In this document: positions 8,433 to 17,816 of the stretch, piece after piece
Position numbering within the stretch: position 1 is the stretch's first letter
How the letters are laid out: each line of letters starts with the position of its first letter
Assembly: GCF_018617485.1 (NCBI RefSeq)
Contig: NZ_JACSKH010000001.1
Coordinates: forward strand, 1,364,001-1,428,000
Length of the DNA: 64,000 bases
Direction of reading: 5' to 3'
From: Exiguobacterium sp. s124
GTDB lineage: Bacteria; Bacillota; Bacilli; Exiguobacteriales; Exiguobacteriaceae
Notes under the pieces: generated by a model
What the model was told of the DNA's origin: nothing
The model's input: the letters and a program-made list of their open reading frames with translations, nothing else
Database searches by the model: none
Position numbers and translations under genes: made by a program

Positions 8433-9611
8433 TTACAAATCTTCGTGTGCGCGAGCCCATTTCTCATAGCGCGCGTCTAGTAAATCGATCAAATGAAGCA
8501 TCCACGCTTCTGTCGTCATCGGTAAAACACTCGAGCCCCATTCACGTTTCCCGTGATGCGATAAGATCATATGCCAAACACGATGATGCACATCAATCGG
8601 CAAGCGAACGGATGTACGGCGCAGCGTTCCCTCGAATAACAGGCCACCATACGGCATATGCCCAATCAATGTTCCGATCGGGTTGATGGAGATGCCAGTC
8701 GTCTCACTTGTCCCTTCGACAGGTGATAATTTCTCAAAACGGTTCGGGCTTGACAAGAGGTGGCTGTATTCATATATTTTTCCGATGTCATGGAAGAGGA
8801 TCCCTAGTGCAAGCTCATCCCAATTTAACGATTCTTTTCGTTCTGCTATTGCTTCACAGGCCGCATACAATGATTCGAACGTCCCTTTATAAGCTTGTTC
8901 GATTTTAACACCGTTCATCGTATTCCAAAGGTCAACTTTATGCAACTGCTCGGCTTCTTTAATCACACGGAATACCATCGCCAAATAGTCGTCCTGTTCC
9001 TGAATCCGATATCCGAGACGTAACATGCAAACGGTATGCTTCAGCAATCCTCCAGCGTAATTATGATGATGGTAAAGTGCAGCTGGTGATAATACGAAAT
9101 CATCCCAAACAAAATCAAAGAGGCCATAGGCGATTTGTTGATAGGTTGGTGACAACGTATCGACTAAGCTGAACAATTCATCTGCAAACTGTTCCATCGT
9201 TTCGTCTCCCGGTAATCCCGGAAGTAAAGAAATCGCCTCATCTTTTGAAATCGGATGAACTCGATCAATCGTGATTGATTTTGCACCGTCCGGTTTTGGA
9301 TAAATATCGATTTTCCCAGACAATTCAATGACGCCTGATTCATAGATCGGGAGTAGCTCACTTTCATTTCCACGGAGCCAATGCTTCGCACGCATCATTC
9401 CGTTCGCCGTCGTGACAGTCAATTGAAGCCACTTCGCTCCATTTTTCCCTTCTCTGACTTCGACCGTACTGACGAGTGCTTTCGTCTGGACGGGAGCTCC
9501 ATCTGGTAGCTGATCTAATCGCTCTTTCGATTTTTCGACTTTCGGTATTTGAAATCTTTCATGGTTCGTTGATGAACCGATGACCGGATCAATTTGTTGA
9601 TAATAGTTCAT
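8433..9611 (-). CDS. YhaM-like 3'-5' exoribonuclease (OB fold plus HD domain)
   Basis: A 392-residue protein from ATG at 9611 (AGGAGGG eight bases upstream; an ATG six bases earlier sits too near the site). Residues about 40-120 form an OB-type nucleic-acid-binding fold and residues about 170-385 an HD phosphohydrolase domain: HHHNYAGGLLKHT, the HD pair in LFHDIGK, and LSHHGKREWG. This arrangement is that of YhaM, a Mn-dependent 3'-5' exonuclease acting on RNA and single-stranded DNA. YhaM is about 314 residues; the extra length is an N-terminal extension and an insert. It is the first gene of the operon leading to the GTPase and two further nuclease-fold proteins. Confidence 0.82.
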   Translation of the reverse strand: MNYYQQIDPVIGSSTNHERFQIPKVEKSKERLDQLPDGAPVQTKALVSTVEVREGKNGAKWLQLTVTTANGMMRAKHWLRGNESELLPIYESGVIELSGKIDIYPKPDGAKSITIDRVHPISKDEAISLLPGLPGDETMEQFADELFSLVDTLSPTYQQIAYGLFDFVWDDFVLSPAALYHHHNYAGGLLKHTVCMLRLGYRIQEQDDYLAMVFRVIKEAEQLHKVDLWNTMNGVKIEQAYKGTFESLYAACEAIAERKESLNWDELALGILFHDIGKIYEYSHLLSSPNRFEKLSPVEGTSETTGISINPIGTLIGHMPYGGLLFEGTLRRTSVRLPIDVHHRVWHMILSHHGKREWGSSVLPMTTEAWMLHLIDLLDARYEKWARAHEDL

Positions 9612-9707
9612 GAACATTCCCTCCTCGCATCTCCTGACATTGTATCGTGTTTCCGTTCATTAGGCGAACATACTTTCTAGTAGGGTCCCGATTTCACACT
9701 CATTATA

Positions 9708-9736
9708 TTGAAAGCGCTTACGATTATTGGTACGAT
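9708..9736 (+). promoter_or_regulatory. Sigma-A promoter overlapped by a cre (CcpA) site
   Basis: TTGAAA (9708-9713) and TACGAT (9731-9736) are 17 bases apart. TGAAAGCGCTTACG at 9709-9722 matches the cre consensus TGWAARCGYTWNCW in 13 of 14 places and covers the -35 element, a position typical of CcpA repression. Confidence 0.6.
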
Positions 9737-9766
9737 AAAGGTAGTTCTACAAAGGGGGAAACGATA

Positions 9767-10279
9767 ATGATTTCATTAATCGACACGTATGAACGTTTCA
9801 TCGCCTCAGGGGAAGCGACACGTTATGCAAAAGAGCAACAATCCATCGAACATATTTTACAAGCATCTAGTTGTCCGGTAGAGATCAAGGACTTAGAACA
9901 GTCCCTCACTCATCTTTCCGGTAATCCATATGCAAAAGATGAGTCACTCGACAAAATCGTCGAGCACGAGATGAAAGGGGCAATGGCCGCACTCGAACTG
10001 TCCGGTTATCCGCTTCAGACTCCACTTGCGAAGGCAGTCATCCTATCCTCTTTCGCCCGTACGAATCGTCTTAACATTGATAAATTAAAAGAATTGAGCC
10101 ATGCTGACTTACTTGTCCGGATTCAATCGTCAGAGCGCGCATGGAAGCGAACATATACGCTGTTACACCGTTCGACGCCGACACAAATTTGTGGACAAAT
10201 GGATTCACTCCTCGGTGGGTGTGCCATCCAGCGCGTTTTAGAGGCAATCAAACAACCTGGAACGACAAAAACAGCATAA
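9767..10279 (+). CDS. Hypothetical helical protein under likely catabolite repression
   Basis: A 170-residue protein I do not recognise. The start at 9767 (MISLIDTYERF) is set by AAAGGGGG eight bases upstream; an in-frame ATG at 9647 lies upstream of the promoter. The sequence is mainly helical, without signal peptide, membrane segment or obvious catalytic motif. Two cysteines near residue 40 (SSCPVE) and residue 150 (QICGQM), plus a late GGC, could be structural. It is monocistronic: a cre-overlapped promoter precedes it and an 18-bp-stem terminator starts in its last codons. It is convergent with hfq. Confidence 0.7.
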   Translation: MISLIDTYERFIASGEATRYAKEQQSIEHILQASSCPVEIKDLEQSLTHLSGNPYAKDESLDKIVEHEMKGAMAALELSGYPLQTPLAKAVILSSFARTNRLNIDKLKELSHADLLVRIQSSERAWKRTYTLLHRSTPTQICGQMDSLLGGCAIQRVLEAIKQPGTTKTA

Positions 10280-10317
10280 GAAAAGGAGCGGTCCCCGTGC
10301 CGCTCCTTTTCTTATGC
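10274..10317. terminator. Bidirectional terminator between the hypothetical gene and hfq
   Basis: A perfect 18-bp inverted repeat (10274-10291 and 10300-10317) surrounds an eight-base loop, with A- and T-rich flanks in both directions. The stem begins inside the hypothetical gene's stop region and ends one base before the hfq stop. Confidence 0.9.
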
Positions 10318-10566
10318 TTATCCTTCTGTTACTTCGACTGCGTCTGGTTCATACAACGTCACGTTACGTGCCGGTGAAAATGTCGAAATCGCATGCTTAT
10401 AAATCAATTGTTGACGACCTTCCGATTCGACGATGACGGTAAAGTTATCAAACGATTTGATGACACCTCGAATTTGAAACCCGCTCACTAAAAAGACGGT
10501 CGTTGGTACCATTTCTTTTCGGAGTTGATTCAAAAAATGATCTTGAATGTTGTAACTTGCTTTCAT
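10318..10566 (-). CDS. hfq: RNA chaperone Hfq
   Basis: An 82-residue Hfq, a hexameric Sm-fold protein that binds small RNAs and A-rich mRNA. The Sm1 motif runs through about residues 8-48 ([30 protein letters not shown]) and Sm2 is YKHAIS near residue 57. The C-terminal tail is short and acidic, as in Bacilli, rather than the long tail of enterics. It is 27 bases downstream of miaA in the same orientation, the standard miaA-hfq pair. AGGGGGAA precedes the ATG. Confidence 0.97.
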   Translation of the reverse strand: MKASYNIQDHFLNQLRKEMVPTTVFLVSGFQIRGVIKSFDNFTVIVESEGRQQLIYKHAISTFSPARNVTLYEPDAVEVTEG

Positions 10567-10593
10567 GCTGGATTCCCCCTAGTCTTTATCTCT

Positions 10594-11529
10594 TTAAAAT
10601 AATCGGAATTTTCGAAAAAACCCCTCTACATCATCATAAATATTTTTATATGATAGTTCAAATGATTTTCGCCCCATATCGACCCAAATTCCATCAAATT
10701 GATGCCTGAACCACGTCAACTGTCTCTTTGCGAACTGTCTCGTATGTTGTTTCAGTAAGTCTGTCGCTCGCTCTTCCGAGATGTCGCCCTCTACATATGG
10801 AATGATTTCTTTATATCCAATGGCCCGCATCGCTTGCGTATCTCGATATCCTTCAGCAATCAAACGTTCTACTTCTTCGACAAGCCCAGCTTCCATCATC
10901 GCGTCGACTCGTTGATTGATGCGGTCATATAAAAGTTCACGGTCTGCATGTAGGACGAACAGTCGGTAATCATAATGTTCTGAAGGAGCACTGTCTGTCG
11001 TCTGCGTATCTCCTTGCATCGCTACTTCGAGCGCTCGGACAACGCGACGGACGTTATTTGGATGAATTGTCGCTGCACGTTCTGGATCGAGTTTTGCCAA
11101 TCTTTGATGAATCGCTTCACGTCCCTCCACTTCTGCCATTCGTTCAAGTTCAGCACGCAGCTCCTCATCAACAGGTCGTTCCACAAATTCATAATCATAT
11201 AAAATCGAACGAATGTATAAACCTGTCCCCCCGACAATAATCGGTAGCTTGCCACGGGCATAAATATCATCGATGGCAGCACGCGCCAACTGTTGAAATG
11301 CCGCAACACTCATTGCATCATCCGGGTCGCAAATATCAATCAAATGATGCGGGATTCCTTCGGCTTCCTCTTTTGTTACTTTTGCCGAACCAATGTCCAT
11401 GCCGCGGTACACTTGAACGGAATCACCCGAGACGATCTCGCCGTCGAACGCTTTTGCCAGTTCGATGCCCGTCTTCGTTTTTCCAACCGCGGTTGGTCCG
11501 ACGATGACGACGACAGGTGTTTTTTTCAT
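10594..11529 (-). CDS. miaA: tRNA dimethylallyltransferase MiaA
   Basis: A 311-residue enzyme that adds a dimethylallyl group to A37 of tRNAs reading UNN codons. The P-loop GPTAVGKT is at residues 11-18, followed by the DSVQVYRGMDIG dimethylallyl/tRNA site, GGTGLYIRSIL and the late TRQFAKRQLTWFR. The start is the ATG at 11529: GAGGAG lies nine bases upstream, while an in-frame GTG at 11538 would leave no spacing. It is followed by hfq and preceded by a small membrane peptide gene with its own terminator. Confidence 0.96.
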   Translation of the reverse strand: MKKTPVVVIVGPTAVGKTKTGIELAKAFDGEIVSGDSVQVYRGMDIGSAKVTKEEAEGIPHHLIDICDPDDAMSVAAFQQLARAAIDDIYARGKLPIIVGGTGLYIRSILYDYEFVERPVDEELRAELERMAEVEGREAIHQRLAKLDPERAATIHPNNVRRVVRALEVAMQGDTQTTDSAPSEHYDYRLFVLHADRELLYDRINQRVDAMMEAGLVEEVERLIAEGYRDTQAMRAIGYKEIIPYVEGDISEERATDLLKQHTRQFAKRQLTWFRHQFDGIWVDMGRKSFELSYKNIYDDVEGFFRKFRLF

Positions 11530-11547
11530 ACATCTCACTCCTCAATT

Positions 11548-11574
11548 AAAAACCCGTCTCCTTACGAGACGGGT
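11548..11574 (-). terminator. Terminator after the 31-residue peptide gene
   Basis: ACCCGTCTC/GAGACGGGT, a perfect 9-bp stem with a five-base loop, is followed by five T on the minus strand. It lies three bases past the small gene's stop and just before the miaA ribosome site. Confidence 0.85.
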
Positions 11575-11576
11575 CA

Positions 11577-11672
11577 TCAAATTCTTCTTTTTATTCTATC
11601 ATCAAATACGACGGCAAACAGCATGCAACCACATAAAAGTAATCCGAGTAATAACACAAGTCCATCACTCAT
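11577..11672 (-). CDS. 31-residue single-pass membrane peptide
   Basis: A small gene with a strong ribosome site, AAAGGAGG nine bases before ATG. The product begins MSDGLVLLLGLLLCGCMLFA, a single hydrophobic helix of about 19 residues, and ends in a charged tail (DDRIKRRI). It is immediately followed by a perfect terminator, which argues for a dedicated transcript. I recognise no family. The shape, one short helix with a basic tail, is shared by regulatory membrane peptides and by type I toxins, but no antisense RNA was identified. It lies between a SUKH gene and miaA. Confidence 0.65.
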   Translation of the reverse strand: MSDGLVLLLGLLLCGCMLFAVVFDDRIKRRI

Positions 11673-11736
11673 CTGCTTTCGCCTCCTTTAGCTTCCTCAT
11701 TCCCACTTTTCACATTTTAGACACAAAATAGATGCG

Positions 11737-11763
11737 AAAAAAGCACACTCATGAAGAGTGCGC
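11737..11763 (-). terminator. Terminator after the SUKH gene
   Basis: On the minus strand GCGCACTC and GAGTGTGC pair (one G-U) around a five-base loop and are followed by six T. It lies about 45 bases after the stop of the SUKH gene. Confidence 0.75.
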
Positions 11764-11807
11764 CAACTAAGAAAACATAATGTATAGAAGAAACTACTAA
11801 TCAGTCC

Positions 11808-12287
11808 TTACCTCCTGAACCAATCCCAAAAATGAGCACCTTGAGCGACAATCAAATAGTCGAGCCACCGTATATAATCCATAGGAAGTTTTTCCATGTC
11901 ATCTTCGTAAGTCAAAAATTCACCGACCCAAATGTAGTTTTCATGTTCGTTGACAATTTCGCACACAATCCATTCCCCATCCATACCGGTACCTATGGGA
12001 ATGAAACGATCAGGACACTCCCATACATCACGATATTCGATGATTTCATCTACAGAAAAGAGTTGAATTCCCCCGCCATATGCCGGGTGGACAAATAGTC
12101 GTGCGCCATTATGCATTTTCAAAAAGTGCATCATGTCCTCAGGTGTTCTTATTGGTAATCGTTTGATTTCAAATTCTGTCGCAGGCTGATTGAAGAAAAA
12201 TAATAAAGTCTCAATCTCCCCCTCTTCCCTCTGTACTTCTAATCGAATGTCTACAAGTCGACTTTTCAATGCTTGCAAGGCTTCCAA
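11808..12287 (-). CDS. SMI1/KNR4 (SUKH) family protein
   Basis: A 159-residue protein with SUKH-fold features: an early PATEFEIKRLPIRTPEDMMHF helix, the LFVHPAYGGGIQLFSVDEI core and FIPIGTGMDGEWI, the usual 'IGxxxxGD' type segment. SUKH proteins are commonly immunity partners of contact-dependent or polymorphic toxins, but many Firmicute copies are orphans. No toxin gene is adjacent. The start is TTG at 12287, six to seven bases after GAGGGG; an ATG in that stretch is in another frame. A terminator follows. A decayed second SUKH-like gene lies at 30.6 kb. Confidence 0.75.
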   Translation of the reverse strand: MEALQALKSRLVDIRLEVQREEGEIETLLFFFNQPATEFEIKRLPIRTPEDMMHFLKMHNGARLFVHPAYGGGIQLFSVDEIIEYRDVWECPDRFIPIGTGMDGEWIVCEIVNEHENYIWVGEFLTYEDDMEKLPMDYIRWLDYLIVAQGAHFWDWFRR

Positions 12288-12356
12288 TCCATACCCCTCT
12301 TTCTGCGCAAGATTTTCTCTTAAAAATAGTATATAACAAACTATTTCACGCTATAC

Positions 12357-12398
12357 AAAAAGGTCATCTGATGTGATAAAACTTCACCAGATGACCTT
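12357..12398 (-). terminator. Terminator after the AmiS/UreI gene
   Basis: AGGTCATCTG and CAGATGACCT pair around a loop of about 17 bases that can extend the stem; five T follow on the minus strand. Confidence 0.78.
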
Positions 12399-12417
12399 CT
12401 ATGATTTTTTTATAGTA

Positions 12418-13008
12418 TTAAGCCACTTCCACTGCCTGTTTCGTTCGTTTGACCGAAACGATGAAGTAGAGTATTGCTGTCCCACTCGCTGCCCACCAGA
12501 TGATGTCGTATAATCCGTTCATGAGTCCGGCCATACCAATCATCGCAGGAACGATCAGAGTCAACCACGACAATACGAGAGCGACACGTGCCGTGACGGC
12601 CTCGTTCGGTTTGCCAAGACCCATCCCGAAAAAGAAGAGTCCCCATAAAAGTGACCAGAAAAACCATGTCAACGCTCCCATTGGATCGGCTGCTGCAATC
12701 GCTATTACCCCATAAAATGCGGCTGCGATAGAAACGAATAATGAGAACCAGCCGACGCCACGTCCGTCTAAGTTCAAAATAAACGTCACACCAACGTATA
12801 AATAAGTGAACGCGAACAGATAGATGCTTGCAAGACCGAACTGTTCTTCAGGACTTGCCCCAATCAGTAACCATGTTGCGATAAACGTTTGCAAGATTCC
12901 AGTGAACAAACTGAAAACACCAGCACTCTTCATGTCAACCTTCCCGAGAAGGACGAGACTATTTAAAAATAGCGCGACGCCACCAAATAATAAACTTACG
13001 TTACCCAC
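12418..13008 (-). CDS. AmiS/UreI family urea/amide channel
   Basis: A 196-residue membrane protein with six hydrophobic segments, similar in pattern to AmiS/UreI: MGNVSLLFGG start, LLGKVDMKSAGVF after helix 1, YLFAFTYLYVGV, LDGRGVGWFSLFV and FFWSLLWGLFFFGMGLG. These proteins are hexameric channels for urea or short-chain amides. The start is taken as GTG at 13008, which gives the family's MGNV beginning and a proper distance from AAAGGGG; an ATG six bases upstream is the alternative. No urease or amidase gene is present nearby, so the substrate is open. Confidence 0.85.
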   Translation of the reverse strand: MGNVSLLFGGVALFLNSLVLLGKVDMKSAGVFSLFTGILQTFIATWLLIGASPEEQFGLASIYLFAFTYLYVGVTFILNLDGRGVGWFSLFVSIAAAFYGVIAIAAADPMGALTWFFWSLLWGLFFFGMGLGKPNEAVTARVALVLSWLTLIVPAMIGMAGLMNGLYDIIWWAASGTAILYFIVSVKRTKQAVEVA

Positions 13009-13119
13009 TCTCATTACCCCTTTTGTACAGATGTCTGACCTCTATTCTACTGTATCACTTTAGCTTGAATTCGCTTTCAGTGCAAGGGGATTTTTGATTG
13101 TTCACGAGAACGTCATCCG

Positions 13120-13980
13120 TTATTCATTTTCAAGCATCTGTATCGCCTCATCGATGCGTTCTTGCTCCTCTTCTGAAAACGTCGGATATTGTGGATCAAT
13201 TCGTTCGAGGACATCGATCATAACGGAAGAAATGATGTAACGACTGTACCACTCATCATCGGCCGGCAAGATATACCATGGAGAAACATCTGTTGATGTG
13301 TGCGTGATCATCTCTTCGAATATCTTTTGATAATCATCCCAATATTGACGCTCTTCCACATCGCTAAACGAAAATTCCCAATTTTTTTTCGGATCTTTCA
13401 ATCGTTCAAGCAAACGATCACGTTGTTTCTCTTTCGATACGTTGAAGAAGAACTTGATGACTTCGAATCCGTTCTCTTTCAAATACAATTCGTAGTCATT
13501 GATTTGGCGATATCGCATCTCCCACACTTTTTCTTGATCCACTTCATCGGGTAATACTTCTTCGCCTAATAAATCATGGATACGAGGAGCAATCACTTCC
13601 TCATAATGAGACCGATTCAAAATGCCAACCTGTCCCCTTTCAGGTAGCAAGTCATGCATTCGCCACAGATAATCGTGCTTCTTCTCCGTATCAGACGGTT
13701 TCTGAAACGCATTCGTCTTTAATCCTTGTGCATTCAGGTTTGAAAAAATATAGCTGATTGCCTCGTCTTTTCCCCCTGCATCAAGTGCTTGCAAGACGAC
13801 GACGATACCGGTCTTACTCTCGGCATATAGTCTCCAATGCAATTCTTTCAGCCGTTCCACACTATTCGGAATCAGTTCATTGGTCAATTCCGAATCATTA
13901 GGTCGATCGTCAACGCGGGTAGAATAATCCGTTAATTGTACTTGAGTGTTCGCTGCAACCATATATTTTTTTAGAATCAT
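13120..13980 (-). CDS. Polyphosphate kinase 2 family protein
   Basis: A 286-residue PPK2-family kinase, transferring phosphate between polyphosphate and nucleotides. Walker A is in LDAGGKDEA (residues 66-74), and the Walker B/lid region contains GILNRSHYEEVIAPR. It is a single-domain protein of the size of class I/III enzymes that phosphorylate ADP or AMP; the class cannot be assigned by eye. ATG at 13980 follows AAAGGAG by nine bases; upstream in-frame codons lack a site. It stands alone, downstream of the protease gene and its terminator. Confidence 0.88.
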   Translation of the reverse strand: MILKKYMVAANTQVQLTDYSTRVDDRPNDSELTNELIPNSVERLKELHWRLYAESKTGIVVVLQALDAGGKDEAISYIFSNLNAQGLKTNAFQKPSDTEKKHDYLWRMHDLLPERGQVGILNRSHYEEVIAPRIHDLLGEEVLPDEVDQEKVWEMRYRQINDYELYLKENGFEVIKFFFNVSKEKQRDRLLERLKDPKKNWEFSFSDVEERQYWDDYQKIFEEMITHTSTDVSPWYILPADDEWYSRYIISSVMIDVLERIDPQYPTFSEEEQERIDEAIQMLENE

Positions 13981-14033
13981 CTTGGTTCTCCTTTTCACTT
14001 TGCATTCCAATTTGGTTTACCCCAAATCGACAC

Positions 14034-14067
14034 AAAAAATCCTTCCCGAAGCATTTCGGAAAGGATT
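14034..14067 (-). terminator. Terminator of the M4 protease gene
   Basis: A 13-bp stem (14038-14050 with 14055-14067, one G-U on the minus strand) and a four-base loop are followed by six T on the minus strand, just after the protease stop. Confidence 0.88.
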
Positions 14068-14081
14068 TCTTAAATTGATTC

Positions 14082-15641
<1,560 letters not shown>

Positions 15642-15692
15642 TTACACAGTTTCCCACAAACAATGTATCCAACTTTTTAATTATTTTGACAA

Positions 15693-15727
15693 TTCTAAAT
15701 ATTGAGTATTTAGAACTAATTAGTTCT
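15693..15727 (-). promoter_or_regulatory. Compound palindrome upstream of the M4 protease gene
   Basis: Two overlapping perfect inverted repeats: a 9-bp arm pair with a five-base spacer (15693-15701 and 15707-15715) and a 16-bp palindrome AGAACTAATTAGTTCT at 15712-15727. On the minus strand they lie just upstream of a TTGTCA that may be the protease -35. This is a likely operator for an unknown regulator. Confidence 0.5.
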
Positions 15728-15749
15728 TATTCGTAATCATTTAGCCATT

Positions 15750-15778
15750 AAAAAAAGTGCCACCCAGGAGGGTAGCAC
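15750..15778 (-). terminator. Terminator of the ABC exporter operon
   Basis: GTGCCACCC/GGGTAGCAC, nine pairs with one G-U on the minus strand and a four-base loop, is followed by seven T on that strand. It directly follows the permease stop. Confidence 0.85.
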
Positions 15779-15786
15779 CATAAATA

Positions 15787-16770
15787 TTAATACACATCTT
15801 TTTGCGTGAAGTGATAAAACGCATACGCTAGAGCGGCAATTGACCAGATGAGAATGATGAGTAAAGAAAATGGTAACGTCATCCCCTCAATCGGAGGGGC
15901 TTGTCCCTCCAAATAGGTATGAAGGCCGAAGTTGACGTTCACCAGGTATTTCGAGCTATCCCAATTTGAGCCGAGTGATGTCAAAAGTGGTCCGGAAATG
16001 AGGACGGCCATCATGATGCCGATTCCAGTTGCCGTATTTTTCACCAGCACCGAGATCATGAGAGAAATTGTACCGACAGCAGCCACGACAAGCCACGATA
16101 GCCCCATCGACATGAGCAAGTACTCCCACATCGGCAACGTATGAACGAAATCGGTCGAGAATGTGCCGGTCGGTGACGCTTGGAATCCTGTCAAGATTGG
16201 AGCTGTCCACCCGTCCCAACCGAGAACAATCCCCGATATGGCATAACTGACGACGGCAGTCACAAATATTAAGATCGACGTGTATAAAAGCGTCGTCAGC
16301 CATTTGGCAAGCAAGATTTTATAACGCCGGACCGGTCGGGACAGCAGCGTCTTGATTGTCCCATCATTATGTTCCCCACTAATGATATCTGCCATCAATA
16401 CGATAATAAAGAGCGGCAGCACGAGCGTCGTACCTTGTGAAAAGAAGACGCGCATGAACGTAGGGGCACCCGGATAGTTCGGGTTGATGTCATTGTCTAA
16501 ATAGTATTGGTTCTGTTGGACTCGAAACTCAAGGATTTGTCGGAACTCGTCCTGCACATTCGCAGAAGCGAGTCGGTTCTGTGTATCGATAATTTCTTGC
16601 TGAAGATCGACACGCCAGTCGATCGTCCCTTGTTCTTCACGTTGCTTCTCGATTTGACGATAGTTCGCGTATGTGAACATCGAGACGAGAACAATCAAGA
16701 TGATGGAAACGACCATCAATCTGCGCTTCCGATGAATTTTAAGTACTTCGTTCCGAATGAGTCCGAGCAT
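15787..16770 (-). CDS. ABC-2 type transporter permease
   Basis: A 327-residue permease with a first membrane helix at about residues 20-40, a long extracellular polar loop (40-110) and five further helices, the pattern of ABC-2 permeases of the NatB/BcrB type. The motif DIISGEHNDGTIKTLLSRPVRR before the third helix is the coupling segment typical of the family. The start is placed at ATG 16770 (MLGLIRNEVLKIHRKRR), eight bases after the ATPase stop; a GTG at 16797 overlapping the ATPase is the alternative, and neither has a clear ribosome site. Substrate unknown. Confidence 0.85.
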   Translation of the reverse strand: MLGLIRNEVLKIHRKRRLMVVSIILIVLVSMFTYANYRQIEKQREEQGTIDWRVDLQQEIIDTQNRLASANVQDEFRQILEFRVQQNQYYLDNDINPNYPGAPTFMRVFFSQGTTLVLPLFIIVLMADIISGEHNDGTIKTLLSRPVRRYKILLAKWLTTLLYTSILIFVTAVVSYAISGIVLGWDGWTAPILTGFQASPTGTFSTDFVHTLPMWEYLLMSMGLSWLVVAAVGTISLMISVLVKNTATGIGIMMAVLISGPLLTSLGSNWDSSKYLVNVNFGLHTYLEGQAPPIEGMTLPFSLLIILIWSIAALAYAFYHFTQKDVY

Positions 16771-16777
16771 GGATGGA

Positions 16778-17698
16778 TTAGGCAATATGATCACCACCCG
16801 TCAATGTAATGAAGAGATCTTCTAGCGTCTGCACTCGGCGCTCGAGTCCGAAAACGTCAACATCACGTTCCATTAAGTAGCGATTCAACTTCGCTGTCTC
16901 CTCGACGTTCATCGAGATTCGAATCGTCCGTTCATCGATCACGTCCGCCTGATCAATGCCCTCGTAACCTTGAACGATTGGTAACACTTCAAAGCTGTTG
17001 GTGACATGCAAATCGACCGTCGAAGCAAGTTCCTCAATTAAGGCCTGAACTGTGCCTACTTTGACAATCTTCCCTCTCGACATGATGGCGACACGATCCG
17101 CCAACAATTCAATCTCCGCTAAGATGTGGCTCGAGACGAGAACACTGAGTCCAGTCTCTTCAACGAGTCGACGAATAAATAGTCGTAAATCCCGAATCCC
17201 CATCGGATCAAGACCATTCGTCGGCTCATCTAAAATAAGGACACGTGGATTGTTCAATAACGCCTGAGCAATCCCGAGCCGCTGACGCATCCCGAGCGAG
17301 TACGTCTTCACTTTGTCATCGATTCGAGCGGTCAAATCGACGAGGTCAATCACTTCTTGAATCCTTTTGTCATCCACACCAGGCAACATGCGCGCGAACG
17401 CTTCTAAATTCTCACGTCCGGATAAGAATTTATACAGTTCTGGATTCTCGACGATGGCTCCAATTTGATTCATCGCTTGAACGAATTGCTTGTCAACTCG
17501 ATAGCCACAAATGGAAACATTTCCTTTCGTCGGTTTAATCAAACCAACAATCATCCGAATCGTCGTCGTCTTCCCGGCCCCGTTCGGTCCTAAAAAACCG
17601 AATACTTCTCCTGGCTGGACTTCTAGCGAAATATTATCGATGATTGTCTTCTTTCCAATCACTTTTGTCAGTTGATGTAACTTTAACGTCGGTTCCAT
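16778..17698 (-). CDS. ABC transporter ATP-binding protein
   Basis: A 306-residue ATPase partner of the permease just downstream. Walker A is GPNGAGKTT (37-45), the signature is YSLGMRQRLGIAQAL near 138, Walker B is VLILDEPTNGLDP, and the H-loop is in VSSHILAEIE. The C-terminal 90 residues are the extension of BcrA/LanF-like exporters. Such pairs export peptides, antibiotics or lipids; no sensor kinase or regulator is adjacent to suggest which. AAGAGGTGAG precedes the ATG. It is the first gene of a two-gene operon divergent from the SGNH hydrolase gene. Confidence 0.9.
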   Translation of the reverse strand: MEPTLKLHQLTKVIGKKTIIDNISLEVQPGEVFGFLGPNGAGKTTTIRMIVGLIKPTKGNVSICGYRVDKQFVQAMNQIGAIVENPELYKFLSGRENLEAFARMLPGVDDKRIQEVIDLVDLTARIDDKVKTYSLGMRQRLGIAQALLNNPRVLILDEPTNGLDPMGIRDLRLFIRRLVEETGLSVLVSSHILAEIELLADRVAIMSRGKIVKVGTVQALIEELASTVDLHVTNSFEVLPIVQGYEGIDQADVIDERTIRISMNVEETAKLNRYLMERDVDVFGLERRVQTLEDLFITLTGGDHIA

Positions 17699-17816
17699 TG
17701 TCTCACCTCTTTTCTTATTCTATCGGACAAAATCGAATCTGTCCTATTCGAACATTCACATAGGGCACATCCATACATTTTTGATATGATGTTTGTATAG
17801 AAAGCGAGGTCAGCCC

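Noticed and set aside
11764-11807. Possible second small hydrophobic peptide on the minus strand after the SUKH gene
   Set aside because: The AGGAGG there encodes the SUKH C-terminus, no ATG, GTG or TTG start is suitably placed, and the frame runs through a terminator.
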